Of a stretch of 42,379 nt of DNA, positions 30,980 through 39,483 are shown piece after piece. Position 1 is the stretch's first letter. Each line of letters begins with the position of its first letter. The stretch is from positions 1 through 42,379 of the IMG/VR virus record IMGVR_UViG_3300025327_000065; one strand, 5' to 3'. The translations under genes and the position numbers were made by a program. The notes below the pieces were generated by a model. It saw only the letters and a program-made list of their open reading frames with translations. It was not told the origin of the DNA and searched no databases. Source of the stretch: a virus.

Positions 30980-31918
30980 ATGCCAAATATCAATCAACAA
31001 GGTGGGTTTTTTAGTGGTTCTTCTGGTATGTCACCTGAAGATACAGAGGCTTTGTTAGACGCTGAACTACGCAAGAATCGTGGTGGTGTGGGTGCTGCCC
31101 TTGCTAAGCAAGGTATAGGATTCAATACAGAGAATGTAGTAAATAACTTTGCTGGTGATCCTAGAATGATCCGTGCTTTGAAGATCAAAGACCTGCAACA
31201 GAAAGTTGGAGAAAAGGCACAAGAGTTAGGTATGGATATTTCTGATCCTGAGAAGTATTCCAAGTTGGTCTTCTCAACTGCTATTGAAAATAACATGCCT
31301 GATGTGGCTTTTGAAGCTATTAAATTAGGTCGTGACATGGAACTGGATAGACGTAAAGTAGAAGCAGACGAAGAGCGTAATAGAGTCTTGGATGATTATT
31401 ATAAGACTGTAGGCAAGAATAAAGGAAAAGACAAAAAGAAATTTGTTCTTCCCAACACTACTGATGTGAAGAATATCCAAGCCACTCTCTCCGGTCGTGA
31501 AGACTTGGCGGGAATGGAACCAAAGCAGATGGCTAATCTAGCTATTCGTATGGCTGCTCGCATCAAAGAACTCAAGAATGATGATCCTGATGTAGAGTTT
31601 GGAGATGCTTTTGATGCTGCTTATCAAGAGTTCTCTGATAAGATTAAACCTGCAAAGAAACGTGGGCCATATGACACAGATTTTGCTTCTAGTAATTGGA
31701 AAGATATAATTAATCCTTTTGATGAGAAGGCGTCTTATGATGATTCGGGTGATCCAATAACAAGTAAAGATGTTGAAGAGAGTGCCCCTGCTAAAATAAA
31801 ACCCCTTGTTAAAAAGGGAACTAGAATTGTAGTTATAGATAAGAATGGAAAAGAGTTTACTATTCCATCTGAACAGGTTGAGCAAGCTAAAAAACAAGGA
31901 TATAAAGTAAAGCAATAA
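30980..31918 (+). CDS. Internal virion-type protein
   Basis: A 312-aa protein, starting with a Gly/Ser-rich stretch (INQQGGFFSGSSGMSPEDTE) and continuing as charged helices with RKVEADEERNRVLDDYY in the middle. The final ~40 residues form a small basic SH3-like unit (GTRIVVIDKNGKEFTIPSEQVEQA). It lies between two other putative ejected proteins and precedes the giant core protein by 1 nt. Confidence 0.65.
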   Translation: MPNINQQGGFFSGSSGMSPEDTEALLDAELRKNRGGVGAALAKQGIGFNTENVVNNFAGDPRMIRALKIKDLQQKVGEKAQELGMDISDPEKYSKLVFSTAIENNMPDVAFEAIKLGRDMELDRRKVEADEERNRVLDDYYKTVGKNKGKDKKKFVLPNTTDVKNIQATLSGREDLAGMEPKQMANLAIRMAARIKELKNDDPDVEFGDAFDAAYQEFSDKIKPAKKRGPYDTDFASSNWKDIINPFDEKASYDDSGDPITSKDVEESAPAKIKPLVKKGTRIVVIDKNGKEFTIPSEQVEQAKKQGYKVKQ

Positions 31919-31919
31919 C

Positions 31920-34628
31920 ATGGCCGAACTGGACTTACAACCAGTACCTATTAAGAATAAGTACGGGGAAGTTCCTAAGAACATCTTGGTTGATCCTGAC
32001 TCACCAGAGGCTATGTTACGTCCTGATGAACTAGAAGATGTGTCTCTTGCTGAGATGGATGAGTCCCAACCCAATCAAAAGCTAGACCTACAACCACTAG
32101 ACCTTCAGCCGGTGTCTGGTGTCTATGTTAATAAAGAAGCTCCTCTCGATCTACAAGAACTTGATATACAACCTGTTGAACCTTCTTGGCTTGATGAAGT
32201 AAAGACCGATTGGAGTAAAGCCAAGGAAGAGGACAGTGGCCTTGGTATTCTTCCAGCGTTCCTCAGAGAACGACTTGAACGTGGTGTAAAAAATATAGGT
32301 TCTGGTATAAGAGAATATCAAGACCTCAATCTAAAAGTTGCTGATTTAAAAGCTAAACAACGTCGCGGTATTGCTACACCAGAAGAACTACAATCTTTGG
32401 ATGAACTTGATAAAAAATTACAAGAGGAAAGTGTAAACATAGCTTTAAACTTTGGGCCACTTCCAATAGTTGCCAGTGGCAGGGTTGGTAGAATAAAAGA
32501 TTTATTCAAAGAGTTGTGGGAACAAGACAAATTGGATGTGCCTAGAAGTGTTCTAAAGAAAGCAGAGACTCTTTTAGATGAGTATGAAACTAGACTGGCT
32601 AAGAAAGCTTCTCTTGGTATGCCAGCCCATGAAGCTATGCAAGTAGTAGAACGTGATATGTCTCGTACTGCTACTGAGATAGATGATCTGTTATTCCTGA
32701 CCAAAAGAGAACTACAGTACCCAACCAAAGAAGAGGCACAAGCAGGTATAGCTGCCTCTAGACAAGCCTCTGTTCTTGATAGAGAAGTTACTCAAGGCAA
32801 TCTTATATCTGATATACTAAAGCCTATCAGCACTCGTATTAAAGATATGAGTGAGGAAGTCTTTGGGGCCATGCGGGAATTTGAATTCAAGATTCGTACT
32901 GGATACCATGAAGGGTTCGGTGCTGCTGAACCTTTCCTAGAGTCTGTAGAAAAGATGGGCAAGAGTAACCAGCGTCTTATCAAACGTGCTTTATATCAAG
33001 GAGATTTTGATATAATCAAGCGTATGCTTGGTAGAGACTCGAAGGCTCTCAAGAGTTTTGAAGACTCAAGAGATGTTCTTAAGGACATATTCAAGAGACA
33101 GAAAGAAGTAGGTTTGAAAGCTAATGAAGTAGAGAATTACTTTCCTCGCGCCTTCCTTGACACCAAGAAAGCTCTTAAAGCTTTGAGTGTTAATGAGAAA
33201 TCTGCTGTTATGAAAGCTTTTCAAATAAAAGAGAAGCAATTAGGCAGGGATTTATCTGACTTGGAAAAGAGTGAAGTGCTGCACAAGACTTTGTTTGGTC
33301 GTGGTAAAACTACTATTGCTCCCGGTCATTTGAAGAGTCGTAAGTTTGATAGAATACCAGACAAGTATTTAGACTTGTATGCTTCTCCTAGACAGTCCCT
33401 ACATTACTATATGAGGGACTCTATCCTTGATTTAGAGAAAAGAAACTTTCTTGGAAAGCAACTAACCAGACGTAGAGGCACACAATCTATTGATTGGGAA
33501 TCTTCTTTATCGAAGATACTAAAGAATCAGTATAAGATTATGGAAGACTCTTCTCAGTTCAATGAGTTGAAGAAACTTCTACAGGCCCGTATGTTTGAAG
33601 GAGAAGCCAGCCCAAGTAAGATCATACAAGTTGCCCGTAACCTCACATACACTGGAACCTTGGGCAATCCCCTATCTGCTATCACTCAGTTACAGGATAT
33701 AGGTCTTGCTTTTCAGAAGTTTGGTGTTATGACTACCCTAAGAAGTATAGTTGGAAAAAAACACATAAGAGCTATGGACTTGGGTTTAAGGGATGCTTCT
33801 ATTGAGTTGCTACATTCTCCATCATCTACTGCCAGATGGATGGAACGAGCCTTAAAGTATTCTGGCTTCTCTCGTATGGATCAACTAGGTAAAGAAACAC
33901 AACTAAATTCCGCTATCAGAAAGAATTGGAGACTTGCCCAAACAGAGAAGGGGCGGGATATGATTGCTAAGAAATGGGAGAAGACTTTAGGGGAAGTAGA
34001 GATGGCAAGAACTCTTCAAGACCTGAAAGATAAGAAGATGACAGACAATGTAAAGCTTCTCTTATGGAATGAGTTGTCAGACATTCAACCTATATCACTT
34101 CTTGAGATGCCCTTAAAGTATCTACAGAATCCTAATGGTCGTTTGTTTTATGCCTTGAAGTCTTTTACTCTGAGGCAGATAGACCTGATGCTCAATGATA
34201 CTATAAGGATGATGAAAAAAGGAGACGTGTACCAAGGCGCAAAGAACCTTGCGGGATATGCTGTGTTTCTTTCAGCCCTAGGTGTTGGTACAGACTCTCT
34301 TAAGAAATTCCTTACAGGTCAAGAAGTTACTGTAGATGATCTTCCTGATGCTGCTGTATCTTCTATGCTTAAGGTGTTTGGTGGGTCAGAGTTCATAGTA
34401 AGTTTGGGTGCTTCTGGTTTGGCTGGTAGTGCCTTAACAAAAGCAATAACACCAGCCCCTATAAGTATTATTGATAGTATAGGGTCTGATGTTGTTCAAC
34501 AGTTTACTAAAGAAGATGCCAATATAAAGTCTATGCAATATGTACCCATAGTTGGCAAGTTTGCCTATTGGTGGTTAGGGCCGGGACTTGACAGAATAGC
34601 AGCTAAAGAAAAGGAAAAGAATAAATAA
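31920..34628 (+). CDS. Large internal virion protein with repeated LDLQP motifs
   Basis: A 902-aa protein, the largest in the genome, probably ejected with the DNA. The N-terminal ~85 residues carry repeated short motifs (LDLQPV, LDLQPLDLQPV, LDLQELDIQPV) in a disordered acidic context. The rest is almost entirely charged helix with DKRK-rich segments. Near the C-terminus are more hydrophobic stretches (YAVFLSALGVGTDSL, FIVSLGASGLAGSALTKAI) that could form membrane segments. It is comparable in position to T7 gp15/gp16. No transglycosylase motif was found. Confidence 0.75.
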   Translation: MAELDLQPVPIKNKYGEVPKNILVDPDSPEAMLRPDELEDVSLAEMDESQPNQKLDLQPLDLQPVSGVYVNKEAPLDLQELDIQPVEPSWLDEVKTDWSKAKEEDSGLGILPAFLRERLERGVKNIGSGIREYQDLNLKVADLKAKQRRGIATPEELQSLDELDKKLQEESVNIALNFGPLPIVASGRVGRIKDLFKELWEQDKLDVPRSVLKKAETLLDEYETRLAKKASLGMPAHEAMQVVERDMSRTATEIDDLLFLTKRELQYPTKEEAQAGIAASRQASVLDREVTQGNLISDILKPISTRIKDMSEEVFGAMREFEFKIRTGYHEGFGAAEPFLESVEKMGKSNQRLIKRALYQGDFDIIKRMLGRDSKALKSFEDSRDVLKDIFKRQKEVGLKANEVENYFPRAFLDTKKALKALSVNEKSAVMKAFQIKEKQLGRDLSDLEKSEVLHKTLFGRGKTTIAPGHLKSRKFDRIPDKYLDLYASPRQSLHYYMRDSILDLEKRNFLGKQLTRRRGTQSIDWESSLSKILKNQYKIMEDSSQFNELKKLLQARMFEGEASPSKIIQVARNLTYTGTLGNPLSAITQLQDIGLAFQKFGVMTTLRSIVGKKHIRAMDLGLRDASIELLHSPSSTARWMERALKYSGFSRMDQLGKETQLNSAIRKNWRLAQTEKGRDMIAKKWEKTLGEVEMARTLQDLKDKKMTDNVKLLLWNELSDIQPISLLEMPLKYLQNPNGRLFYALKSFTLRQIDLMLNDTIRMMKKGDVYQGAKNLAGYAVFLSALGVGTDSLKKFLTGQEVTVDDLPDAAVSSMLKVFGGSEFIVSLGASGLAGSALTKAITPAPISIIDSIGSDVVQQFTKEDANIKSMQYVPIVGKFAYWWLGPGLDRIAAKEKEKNK

Positions 34629-34630
34629 AC

Positions 34631-35083
34631 ATGGATTTAGAACGATTGCAGAAACAACTTGAAGTTGAGGAAGGAAAAAAGAATATTGCTTATAAGGATA
34701 GTAAAAGTATATGGACAGTTGGGATAGGACATAATATTCAAGAGCGTCCTATTAGTGATCTTGCTATCAAGATAATCTTTGAAGAAGATGTAGATACTGT
34801 GGTTAAATTGTTAAATAAATATCTTCCTTGGTGGAAGAATCTAGATACAGTACGACAAAATGCTTTGGTAGATTTAGGATTTAATTTAGGAGTGGGGCCA
34901 AGTGTGGAAGATTCAACAGGCAAGTTATTGGAATTCAAGAACTCTCTTAAGAGTCTTGAGTGTGGTGATTATATTAAGTCTGGTGATGGCTTCAGTAACA
35001 GCCTATGGTATAGGCAAGTTGGTGTTCGTGGTAAAAGAGTTGTTGAAATGATAAAAACAGGGGAGTGGCCTAGTGATATTTAA
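34631..35083 (+). CDS. Endolysin, T4-type lysozyme (GH24)
   Basis: A 150-aa muramidase. The catalytic triad aligns with T4 lysozyme: E14 in VEEGKK, D23 in AYKDSK and T29 in WTVGIGHN. Further family signatures are QNALVDLGFNLG and a late WYRQVGVRGKRVVEMIKTGEW. No signal peptide, so release depends on a holin. The gene follows the giant virion protein by 2 nt and overlaps the next gene by 11 nt. Confidence 0.93.
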   Translation: MDLERLQKQLEVEEGKKNIAYKDSKSIWTVGIGHNIQERPISDLAIKIIFEEDVDTVVKLLNKYLPWWKNLDTVRQNALVDLGFNLGVGPSVEDSTGKLLEFKNSLKSLECGDYIKSGDGFSNSLWYRQVGVRGKRVVEMIKTGEWPSDI

Positions 35084-35381
35084 AGATGCACCAACTGAAC
35101 TATTGTTTCAGTGGTACAAAGGAGTGATGTGGCTTAAGGGTAGAAAGGACAATCTTACCAATATTCAAAAGGTGGTTGGGTATCCTTTTGTTGTTGTAGG
35201 ATTCTTTTTAGATATACTTTATAACTTGACTTATGCGACATATAAGTTCAGGGACTTACCTAGAGAATTACTATTCACCTCAAGGCTCATCAGATACAAA
35301 GCTGGCCCTACTGGTTGGCGTAAAACTAAAGCAACTGAGATATGTAAAGTCTTAAATGAATATGACAAGGAGCATTGTTAA
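35073..35381 (+). CDS. Lysis-region conserved protein of unknown function
   Basis: A 102-aa protein with a hydrophobic segment (VVGYPFVVVGFFLDILYNLT, about 31-50) and the C-terminal pattern DLPRELLFTSRLIRYKAGPTGWRK ... LNEYDKEHC. The same pattern (PRELxxTxRLxRY...GWR...DxxHC) appears in many podo- and siphophage genes next to endolysins. Membrane association and position suggest a lysis role, not proven. Confidence 0.75.
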   Translation: MIFKDAPTELLFQWYKGVMWLKGRKDNLTNIQKVVGYPFVVVGFFLDILYNLTYATYKFRDLPRELLFTSRLIRYKAGPTGWRKTKATEICKVLNEYDKEHC

Positions 35382-35385
35382 TTCT

Positions 35386-35802
35386 ATGAGCTTTTTTACA
35401 AAGGTATTAGGGTTGTTTGGTGTTGGTACTAATGGTACTAATGTTATTAAACAAGTAACTGATGTAGTAGACAACTACAAACCCGGTAAAGTTACTACTC
35501 ACAACATGGATATAGAAACAACAAAGGTTGAAGATGCCTCCCAAGACTCTGCTCGTAAATTCGATGCACCAGCTATGGATGACACATTCAACCGGATTGT
35601 AAATGGTCTTAACAGATTACCTAGACCCCTTTTTGCCTTATGGTCTTTTGGGGTTCTTGTTGGGTTGTTTCCTATCCCTTCAGTCCTAGCAACAGCCCCG
35701 GCTTTAGTCCTTAATATTATATGGACTGTTGTAGGCTTCTTCTTTGGAATAAGAACCATATCAAATGATTTACCTAACTTAGTTAAAGCTTTTAAATCTT
35801 AA
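35386..35802 (+). CDS. Holin-like membrane protein
   Basis: A 138-aa protein from the ATG at 35386 (5 nt after the preceding stop); an in-frame ATG at 35356 would overlap the upstream gene. The C-terminal half has two close hydrophobic segments (PLFALWSFGVLVGLF and VLATAPALVLNIIWTVVGFF), preceded by a polar domain. This fits the three-transmembrane holin-like family found beside endolysins. Last late gene; its stop overlaps that of the convergent gene. Confidence 0.7.
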   Translation: MSFFTKVLGLFGVGTNGTNVIKQVTDVVDNYKPGKVTTHNMDIETTKVEDASQDSARKFDAPAMDDTFNRIVNGLNRLPRPLFALWSFGVLVGLFPIPSVLATAPALVLNIIWTVVGFFFGIRTISNDLPNLVKAFKS

Positions 35803-36074
35803 CGTACAGCAGCTTTCAAAGCCTCAGTTTTGTGTTCTTTTACTAAATCAATAAGTGTTTGAATCTCATCAACAAGATTCTGTAACTTTGCTATGTCCTC
35901 ATTACAGTCTTTCTTGTTTACAAAATAAACACCAAAGAATAATATGCTACTACCATCGCTGATTGTAACATTGGCTTCTGGATAGGAAGAATCAGTATCA
36001 AAAGTTGTAGCAACTACATCCAATCTTTCCATATCTGAACTCAAGAACTTTCTTGTCTTCACATTAATAGACAT
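35799..36074 (-). CDS. Hypothetical protein, end of the leftward unit
   Basis: A 91-aa protein, MSINVKTRKFLSSDMERLDV..., beta-rich with a SILFFGVYFVNKKDC segment, then a helix (DIAKLQNLVDEIQTLIDLVK). A TTG start 12 nt upstream is possible. It is the last gene of the leftward transcript if the genome is circular. Unknown function. Confidence 0.7.
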   Translation of the reverse strand: MSINVKTRKFLSSDMERLDVVATTFDTDSSYPEANVTISDGSSILFFGVYFVNKKDCNEDIAKLQNLVDEIQTLIDLVKEHKTEALKAAVR

Positions 36075-36078
36075 TGTT

Positions 36079-36300
36079 TTAATCAACCCCCGTTAATTTA
36101 ATTTTCACCTTCTTCGGATCAACCTTCTTTCCACCTACAGTGACTTCTATTGTGTCAGAAGTAATATCAAAGGTGAAGTTGTTCTCATTATCACCCTTTA
36201 CATCAAACTCCCAACCATCCAATGCATCTAAGCACTCACTGAGAGCAACTCTTACACCAATAGGTTTCTTCACAGATTTGTAAATCACTTCATGTTCCAC
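36079..36300 (-). CDS. Hypothetical small beta-rich protein
   Basis: A 73-aa protein from a GTG start with AAAGGAG ten nt upstream. Acidic N-terminal helix (ALSECLDALDGWEFD) and a beta-rich second half (NNFTFDITSDTIEVTVGGKK). Unknown function; 4 nt before the next leftward gene. Confidence 0.7.
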   Translation of the reverse strand: MEHEVIYKSVKKPIGVRVALSECLDALDGWEFDVKGDNENNFTFDITSDTIEVTVGGKKVDPKKVKIKLTGVD

Positions 36301-36326
36301 TTTTTTATTTCTCCTTTAATTTAAGA

Positions 36327-36551
36327 TTAAACATCAAACACTTTCTGAATATTCTTTGCTACTTTAAGGGCACGATCCCGTACAACAGTTTCGTTCAAGC
36401 CCTCTTGTTCAAGAGTACCAATCGCTTCATCAATCTCTACAATACGAATATCTGATCTTGTGGCAATAGCCTCAAGCCTCTGGCGAAGATTGCTGAACTG
36501 CTCAAGAACTCTGTCTACAGAATCAATCCTACTCATAAATTTACTGAACAT
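36327..36551 (-). CDS. Small coiled-coil protein
   Basis: A 74-aa, almost wholly helical protein (SRIDSVDRVLEQFSNLRQRL ... ATRSDIRIVEIDEAIGTLEQ) with heptad-like leucines. An alternative start at 36536 drops five residues. GGAG lies upstream. It overlaps the next upstream gene by 19 nt. Unknown function. Confidence 0.7.
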   Translation of the reverse strand: MFSKFMSRIDSVDRVLEQFSNLRQRLEAIATRSDIRIVEIDEAIGTLEQEGLNETVVRDRALKVAKNIQKVFDV

Positions 36552-36739
36552 GTTTCTCTTTCTCCTTTCTCCTTTAGTTTAGTTTGATTTGTTACTGGCA
36601 TATATTTACTTCTACTCATTGGAATCTCTCGTATGGGCATCTTAATACCCGGTGCTAGTTGTTCACAGATGACTACTGAATCATGTCTATGCTGAATTAT
36701 AAATATCTTTCCATCTGCTACTAGTTTTTCCTCTTTCAT
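36533..36739 (-). CDS. Hypothetical basic protein
   Basis: A 68-aa protein, MKEEKLVADGKIFIIQHRHD..., with strand pattern DGKIFIIQHRHDSVVICEQL and a basic tail. GGAGAAG precedes the ATG. Short, strand-rich plan like other small proteins of this genome. The start overlaps the upstream gene by 4 nt. Confidence 0.65.
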   Translation of the reverse strand: MKEEKLVADGKIFIIQHRHDSVVICEQLAPGIKMPIREIPMSRSKYMPVTNQTKLKEKGERETCSVNL

Positions 36740-36930
36740 ATCTTCTCCAAGTCCTCGTCCTTGATGGCAAAGGAAAAACCATCCTTATCAAGTGATACTC
36801 TATACCAACCAAGGGGGCTATAGGTAACACTATCTATAATCCCTGTGTCACCATCCATAGCAGACCCCGGTAAAGTCATATCGGGGTTTTTCTTTTTGAT
36901 CCGTACAAACTCATAAATATTATACCTCAC
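36736..36930 (-). CDS. Small SH3-like hypothetical protein
   Basis: A 64-aa protein from a GTG start with GGAGG six nt upstream. Sequence MRYNIYEFVRIKKKNPDMTL ... AMDGDTGIIDSVTYSPLGWY resembles an SH3/KOW-like barrel, where a G-D-x-G-x-I turn is followed by a strand carrying W/Y. Start overlaps the ribonucleotide reductase stop by 11 nt. Confidence 0.7.
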   Translation of the reverse strand: MRYNIYEFVRIKKKNPDMTLPGSAMDGDTGIIDSVTYSPLGWYRVSLDKDGFSFAIKDEDLEKI

Positions 36931-38896
36931 AACTGCCTCCGGTGCAAGCTAATTCCTGACTTGCTGTAGTATTATCATCTTTCTCATAGTTAGAAAATTT
37001 ACTCCAATCTATTTTGGGCATCTTTGATACCGCCTCTTCATACTCTTCTTTAGTACATTCAGTGTAGGGGGCTTGTTTATAGATGTGGTCTGAATGTGGT
37101 AAAAATGAGACACCACTCATAATATCAAAGTTCTTGTACACCCAAGCTGCCACTTCCAACCATTCAGATTCTCGTACATAAATAGTAACACTAGGCTTGT
37201 GCTCACACCAATGTTCGGCGTATACTTTCCACAGTTCTAATTGCTCTATAGCTGTAATATCGTTCCTAAGAACACTGGATTCTGGTGCTTGCATCGGAAA
37301 AGAGAATATATCTACGGCCCCCGGTTTTGTTGCATCCCCCTCGCAAGGAACTCCTTGAGCCTTGAGGAAGTCCGATAGTGGGTCTTTGGCATCCGATCTA
37401 ACACGTCTGATATAATAACTAGAGTATCTAGGGTGTATGCCACTACTAGAATCCACCAACTGAGAGACAGTACCGGAAGGCTTAACACAAGTGATAGCAA
37501 CAGAAGGTTGAATACCAAGTTTCGCAGCCCACTCTTTATTTGTTTCAATCGCTACCTCCTTAAGACGTTTTAAAACATAAGCAGTTGATCGTGGAAAATG
37601 TCCTGCATTATATCTATCTTCTAACTCTTGCATGAAAGATTCATCATTCCGGCCCCACTCAGATTCATAATAATCATCTCTATCTTGTATCTTAGATAGG
37701 ATTGGATGGTCACTTATACCCGTCAGACTCACACCTAACAAGCGGTCCTCCTCACAGTTCTCCTTCCACTTACTACTCAAATACCTAAAGTCTGTTAAGG
37801 TACTTTGGAGAGTTCCAAGTATAGTCGCAATTCGTACTTTCCTTTTGAGGTCTTCAAGGGTATCATCCGGTCGAACGACCACTTCTGTAAGATTGCAGAA
37901 CTGTCTGTCTCGCAACAGTATTTCAGAGCATGGGTTACAGCCCCAATCAAATTCTGGATTTCGTCTGCCGAGTCTTTCAATATGTTTCCTTGCTGCGATC
38001 CTTGAGAAGATACCTCTTTCTCCTGCTTTGCTTTCATATAATGCCCTCCATTCCTTCAAGAACGCTGCAACATCAGGGAACTCAGTATAACATACGCTAT
38101 TGTTGGCAAGAGCACGTTCAGGGCTATCAGTGTACCAAGCACCGGACTTGGCATGGCGCATCCGCTCATCAGTAAGGTTGCTAAGACTAATGAGAGCGGA
38201 ACGACGAACGCCGCCCACAACAACCACATCAGCAATTTTACAAACAATGTCATGCACCTCCAATGAATTTAATTTACGTCCACATGCTTTCTTAAACGTA
38301 TTAATAGTAAAATCAAACAAAGCTAGTAAAGGGTCAGGGCCAGAAGACCTACCCCCAAAAGTAACCAGCCTTGCACCAGCAGGGCGAAGCTTGCTAAGAT
38401 CGAACTTAGGTATAAGACCAGAATAGAGCAGACTGACCAATTCACGATACGCTTTAGCCCAACCCACTTTGCTATCTGCAACAACCAGCGTTGTATCTGT
38501 TTCATGTAACTCCTTTGGAACCTCCGGTAAGTCATTGATATATTGACGCTCTACACTAAACCCTACACCTGTGCCACACATAAGGATATAAAGTATCTCA
38601 TCAAAGGCTCGTACTCTGTTCATAGCAAGATAAGCACAGTTATATCCTGCTACATTGTCCTTGTCTAGAGCTTTTCCTGCTGTCATCAAAGCCCGCATAC
38701 TTGGCATAACTTCAAGATTGAGTATAGCATTTTCTAGTTCACTAAGAACATCTGTATCAGTTATAATCTTTCTGTCAAACCAGTAGTCCATGTAACGCAT
38801 AACTGTCTCTTTCCAAGTCTCACGTCTCTTTAGTTTGTCATCCCACCTAGCGTAACGACTGGTGTGTATGTACCTAGAATAATCAGTAGGTAACAT
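36920..38896 (-). CDS. Class II (adenosylcobalamin) ribonucleotide reductase
   Basis: A 658-aa monomeric RTPR-type enzyme that reduces ribonucleotides to deoxyribonucleotides for phage DNA synthesis. The redox pair is C87 (GYNCAYL) and C333 (QFCNL); the thiyl radical Cys is C322 in NPCSEI. The 11-residue spacing between the last two equals that of the Lactobacillus leichmannii enzyme (C408/C419). The C-terminal reducing pair is C651/C656 in ACTGGSCEV. I chose the ATG at 38896 (GGGGA upstream); an in-frame ATG at 38932 would add 12 residues unlike the family. It depends on host-supplied B12. It overlaps the preceding gene by 14 nt. Confidence 0.95.
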   Translation of the reverse strand: MLPTDYSRYIHTSRYARWDDKLKRRETWKETVMRYMDYWFDRKIITDTDVLSELENAILNLEVMPSMRALMTAGKALDKDNVAGYNCAYLAMNRVRAFDEILYILMCGTGVGFSVERQYINDLPEVPKELHETDTTLVVADSKVGWAKAYRELVSLLYSGLIPKFDLSKLRPAGARLVTFGGRSSGPDPLLALFDFTINTFKKACGRKLNSLEVHDIVCKIADVVVVGGVRRSALISLSNLTDERMRHAKSGAWYTDSPERALANNSVCYTEFPDVAAFLKEWRALYESKAGERGIFSRIAARKHIERLGRRNPEFDWGCNPCSEILLRDRQFCNLTEVVVRPDDTLEDLKRKVRIATILGTLQSTLTDFRYLSSKWKENCEEDRLLGVSLTGISDHPILSKIQDRDDYYESEWGRNDESFMQELEDRYNAGHFPRSTAYVLKRLKEVAIETNKEWAAKLGIQPSVAITCVKPSGTVSQLVDSSSGIHPRYSSYYIRRVRSDAKDPLSDFLKAQGVPCEGDATKPGAVDIFSFPMQAPESSVLRNDITAIEQLELWKVYAEHWCEHKPSVTIYVRESEWLEVAAWVYKNFDIMSGVSFLPHSDHIYKQAPYTECTKEEYEEAVSKMPKIDWSKFSNYEKDDNTTASQELACTGGSCEV

Positions 38897-39113
38897 TGTT
38901 TTTATTCCCCAAGGCTTCAAACACTGTAGCAAACACCTGAAGTTTTAAATGTACTGGAACACTACTATCTAGTACACGTTGTACATTTTTCAACATGGTT
39001 GTCTCCATTGAGAACAAATCATGTTCACTTATTGAGATAGACACATATAGATTTATTGACATATCATCCATTCTTTTTTTCCATCCTAAATTGCACTTAG
39101 TTTCTTGTTTCAT
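38883..39113 (-). CDS. Hypothetical protein
   Basis: A 76-aa protein, MKQETKCNLGWKKRMDDMSI..., mixed strand then helix (MLKNVQRVLDSSVPVHLKLQ). The ATG overlaps the previous stop (ATGA) with GAGAGG upstream. A later in-frame ATG (MDDMSINLYV...) is an alternative start. Unknown function. Confidence 0.65.
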   Translation of the reverse strand: MKQETKCNLGWKKRMDDMSINLYVSISISEHDLFSMETTMLKNVQRVLDSSVPVHLKLQVFATVFEALGNKNNVTY

Positions 39114-39289
39114 TCATCCTCTCTTGAACAAGGTTCTATCCGATCATACTCCAACTCAAACTTCTCAACTACCTTCTCAGGGAACATATCAATCAAATTC
39201 TCAGAACTGATAGAAAGAATATCTACCAGTTCATCTGGATCATACAACTCTTTCAGTTGTTCTTTATATTCCGCCAGAGTTATTAACAT
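39110..39289 (-). CDS. Conserved phage hypothetical protein (YDPDELVDIL family)
   Basis: A 59-aa acidic helical protein, MLITLAEYKEQLKELYDPDE... then LVDILSISSENLIDMFPEKV. Short proteins with the EYKExLxELYDPDELVDxLxISSExLI pattern are common near phage ligase and reductase genes; role unknown. The internal ATG at 39289 was chosen because the family begins there. It overlaps the zinc-knuckle gene by 26 nt. Confidence 0.75.
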   Translation of the reverse strand: MLITLAEYKEQLKELYDPDELVDILSISSENLIDMFPEKVVEKFELEYDRIEPCSREDE

Positions 39290-39470
39290 CACCCGGTTCC
39301 GGTAAATCAAATTGGGTCTGACCACTATCAGGCCCACGGACAACACCCTTTACAATATCAAGCATCACAGGATCATCATATAATACTTTCCTATTGAGAC
39401 CAGTACATACGTGATTACCCATAAACGTCATCTCACAACTTGTACAGAATTTACTTTTCTTTCGTGCCAT
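39264..39470 (-). CDS. Small zinc-knuckle protein
   Basis: A 68-aa protein starting MARKKSKFCTSCEMTFMGNH, with CxxC (9-12) followed by H20 and C22, a probable zinc site, then a polar tail. AAAGGAG precedes the start. It lies directly downstream of the ligase in the leftward operon. Unknown function. Confidence 0.7.
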   Translation of the reverse strand: MARKKSKFCTSCEMTFMGNHVCTGLNRKVLYDDPVMLDIVKGVVRGPDSGQTQFDLPEPGDVNNSGGI

Positions 39471-39483
39471 CTTCTATCTCCTT

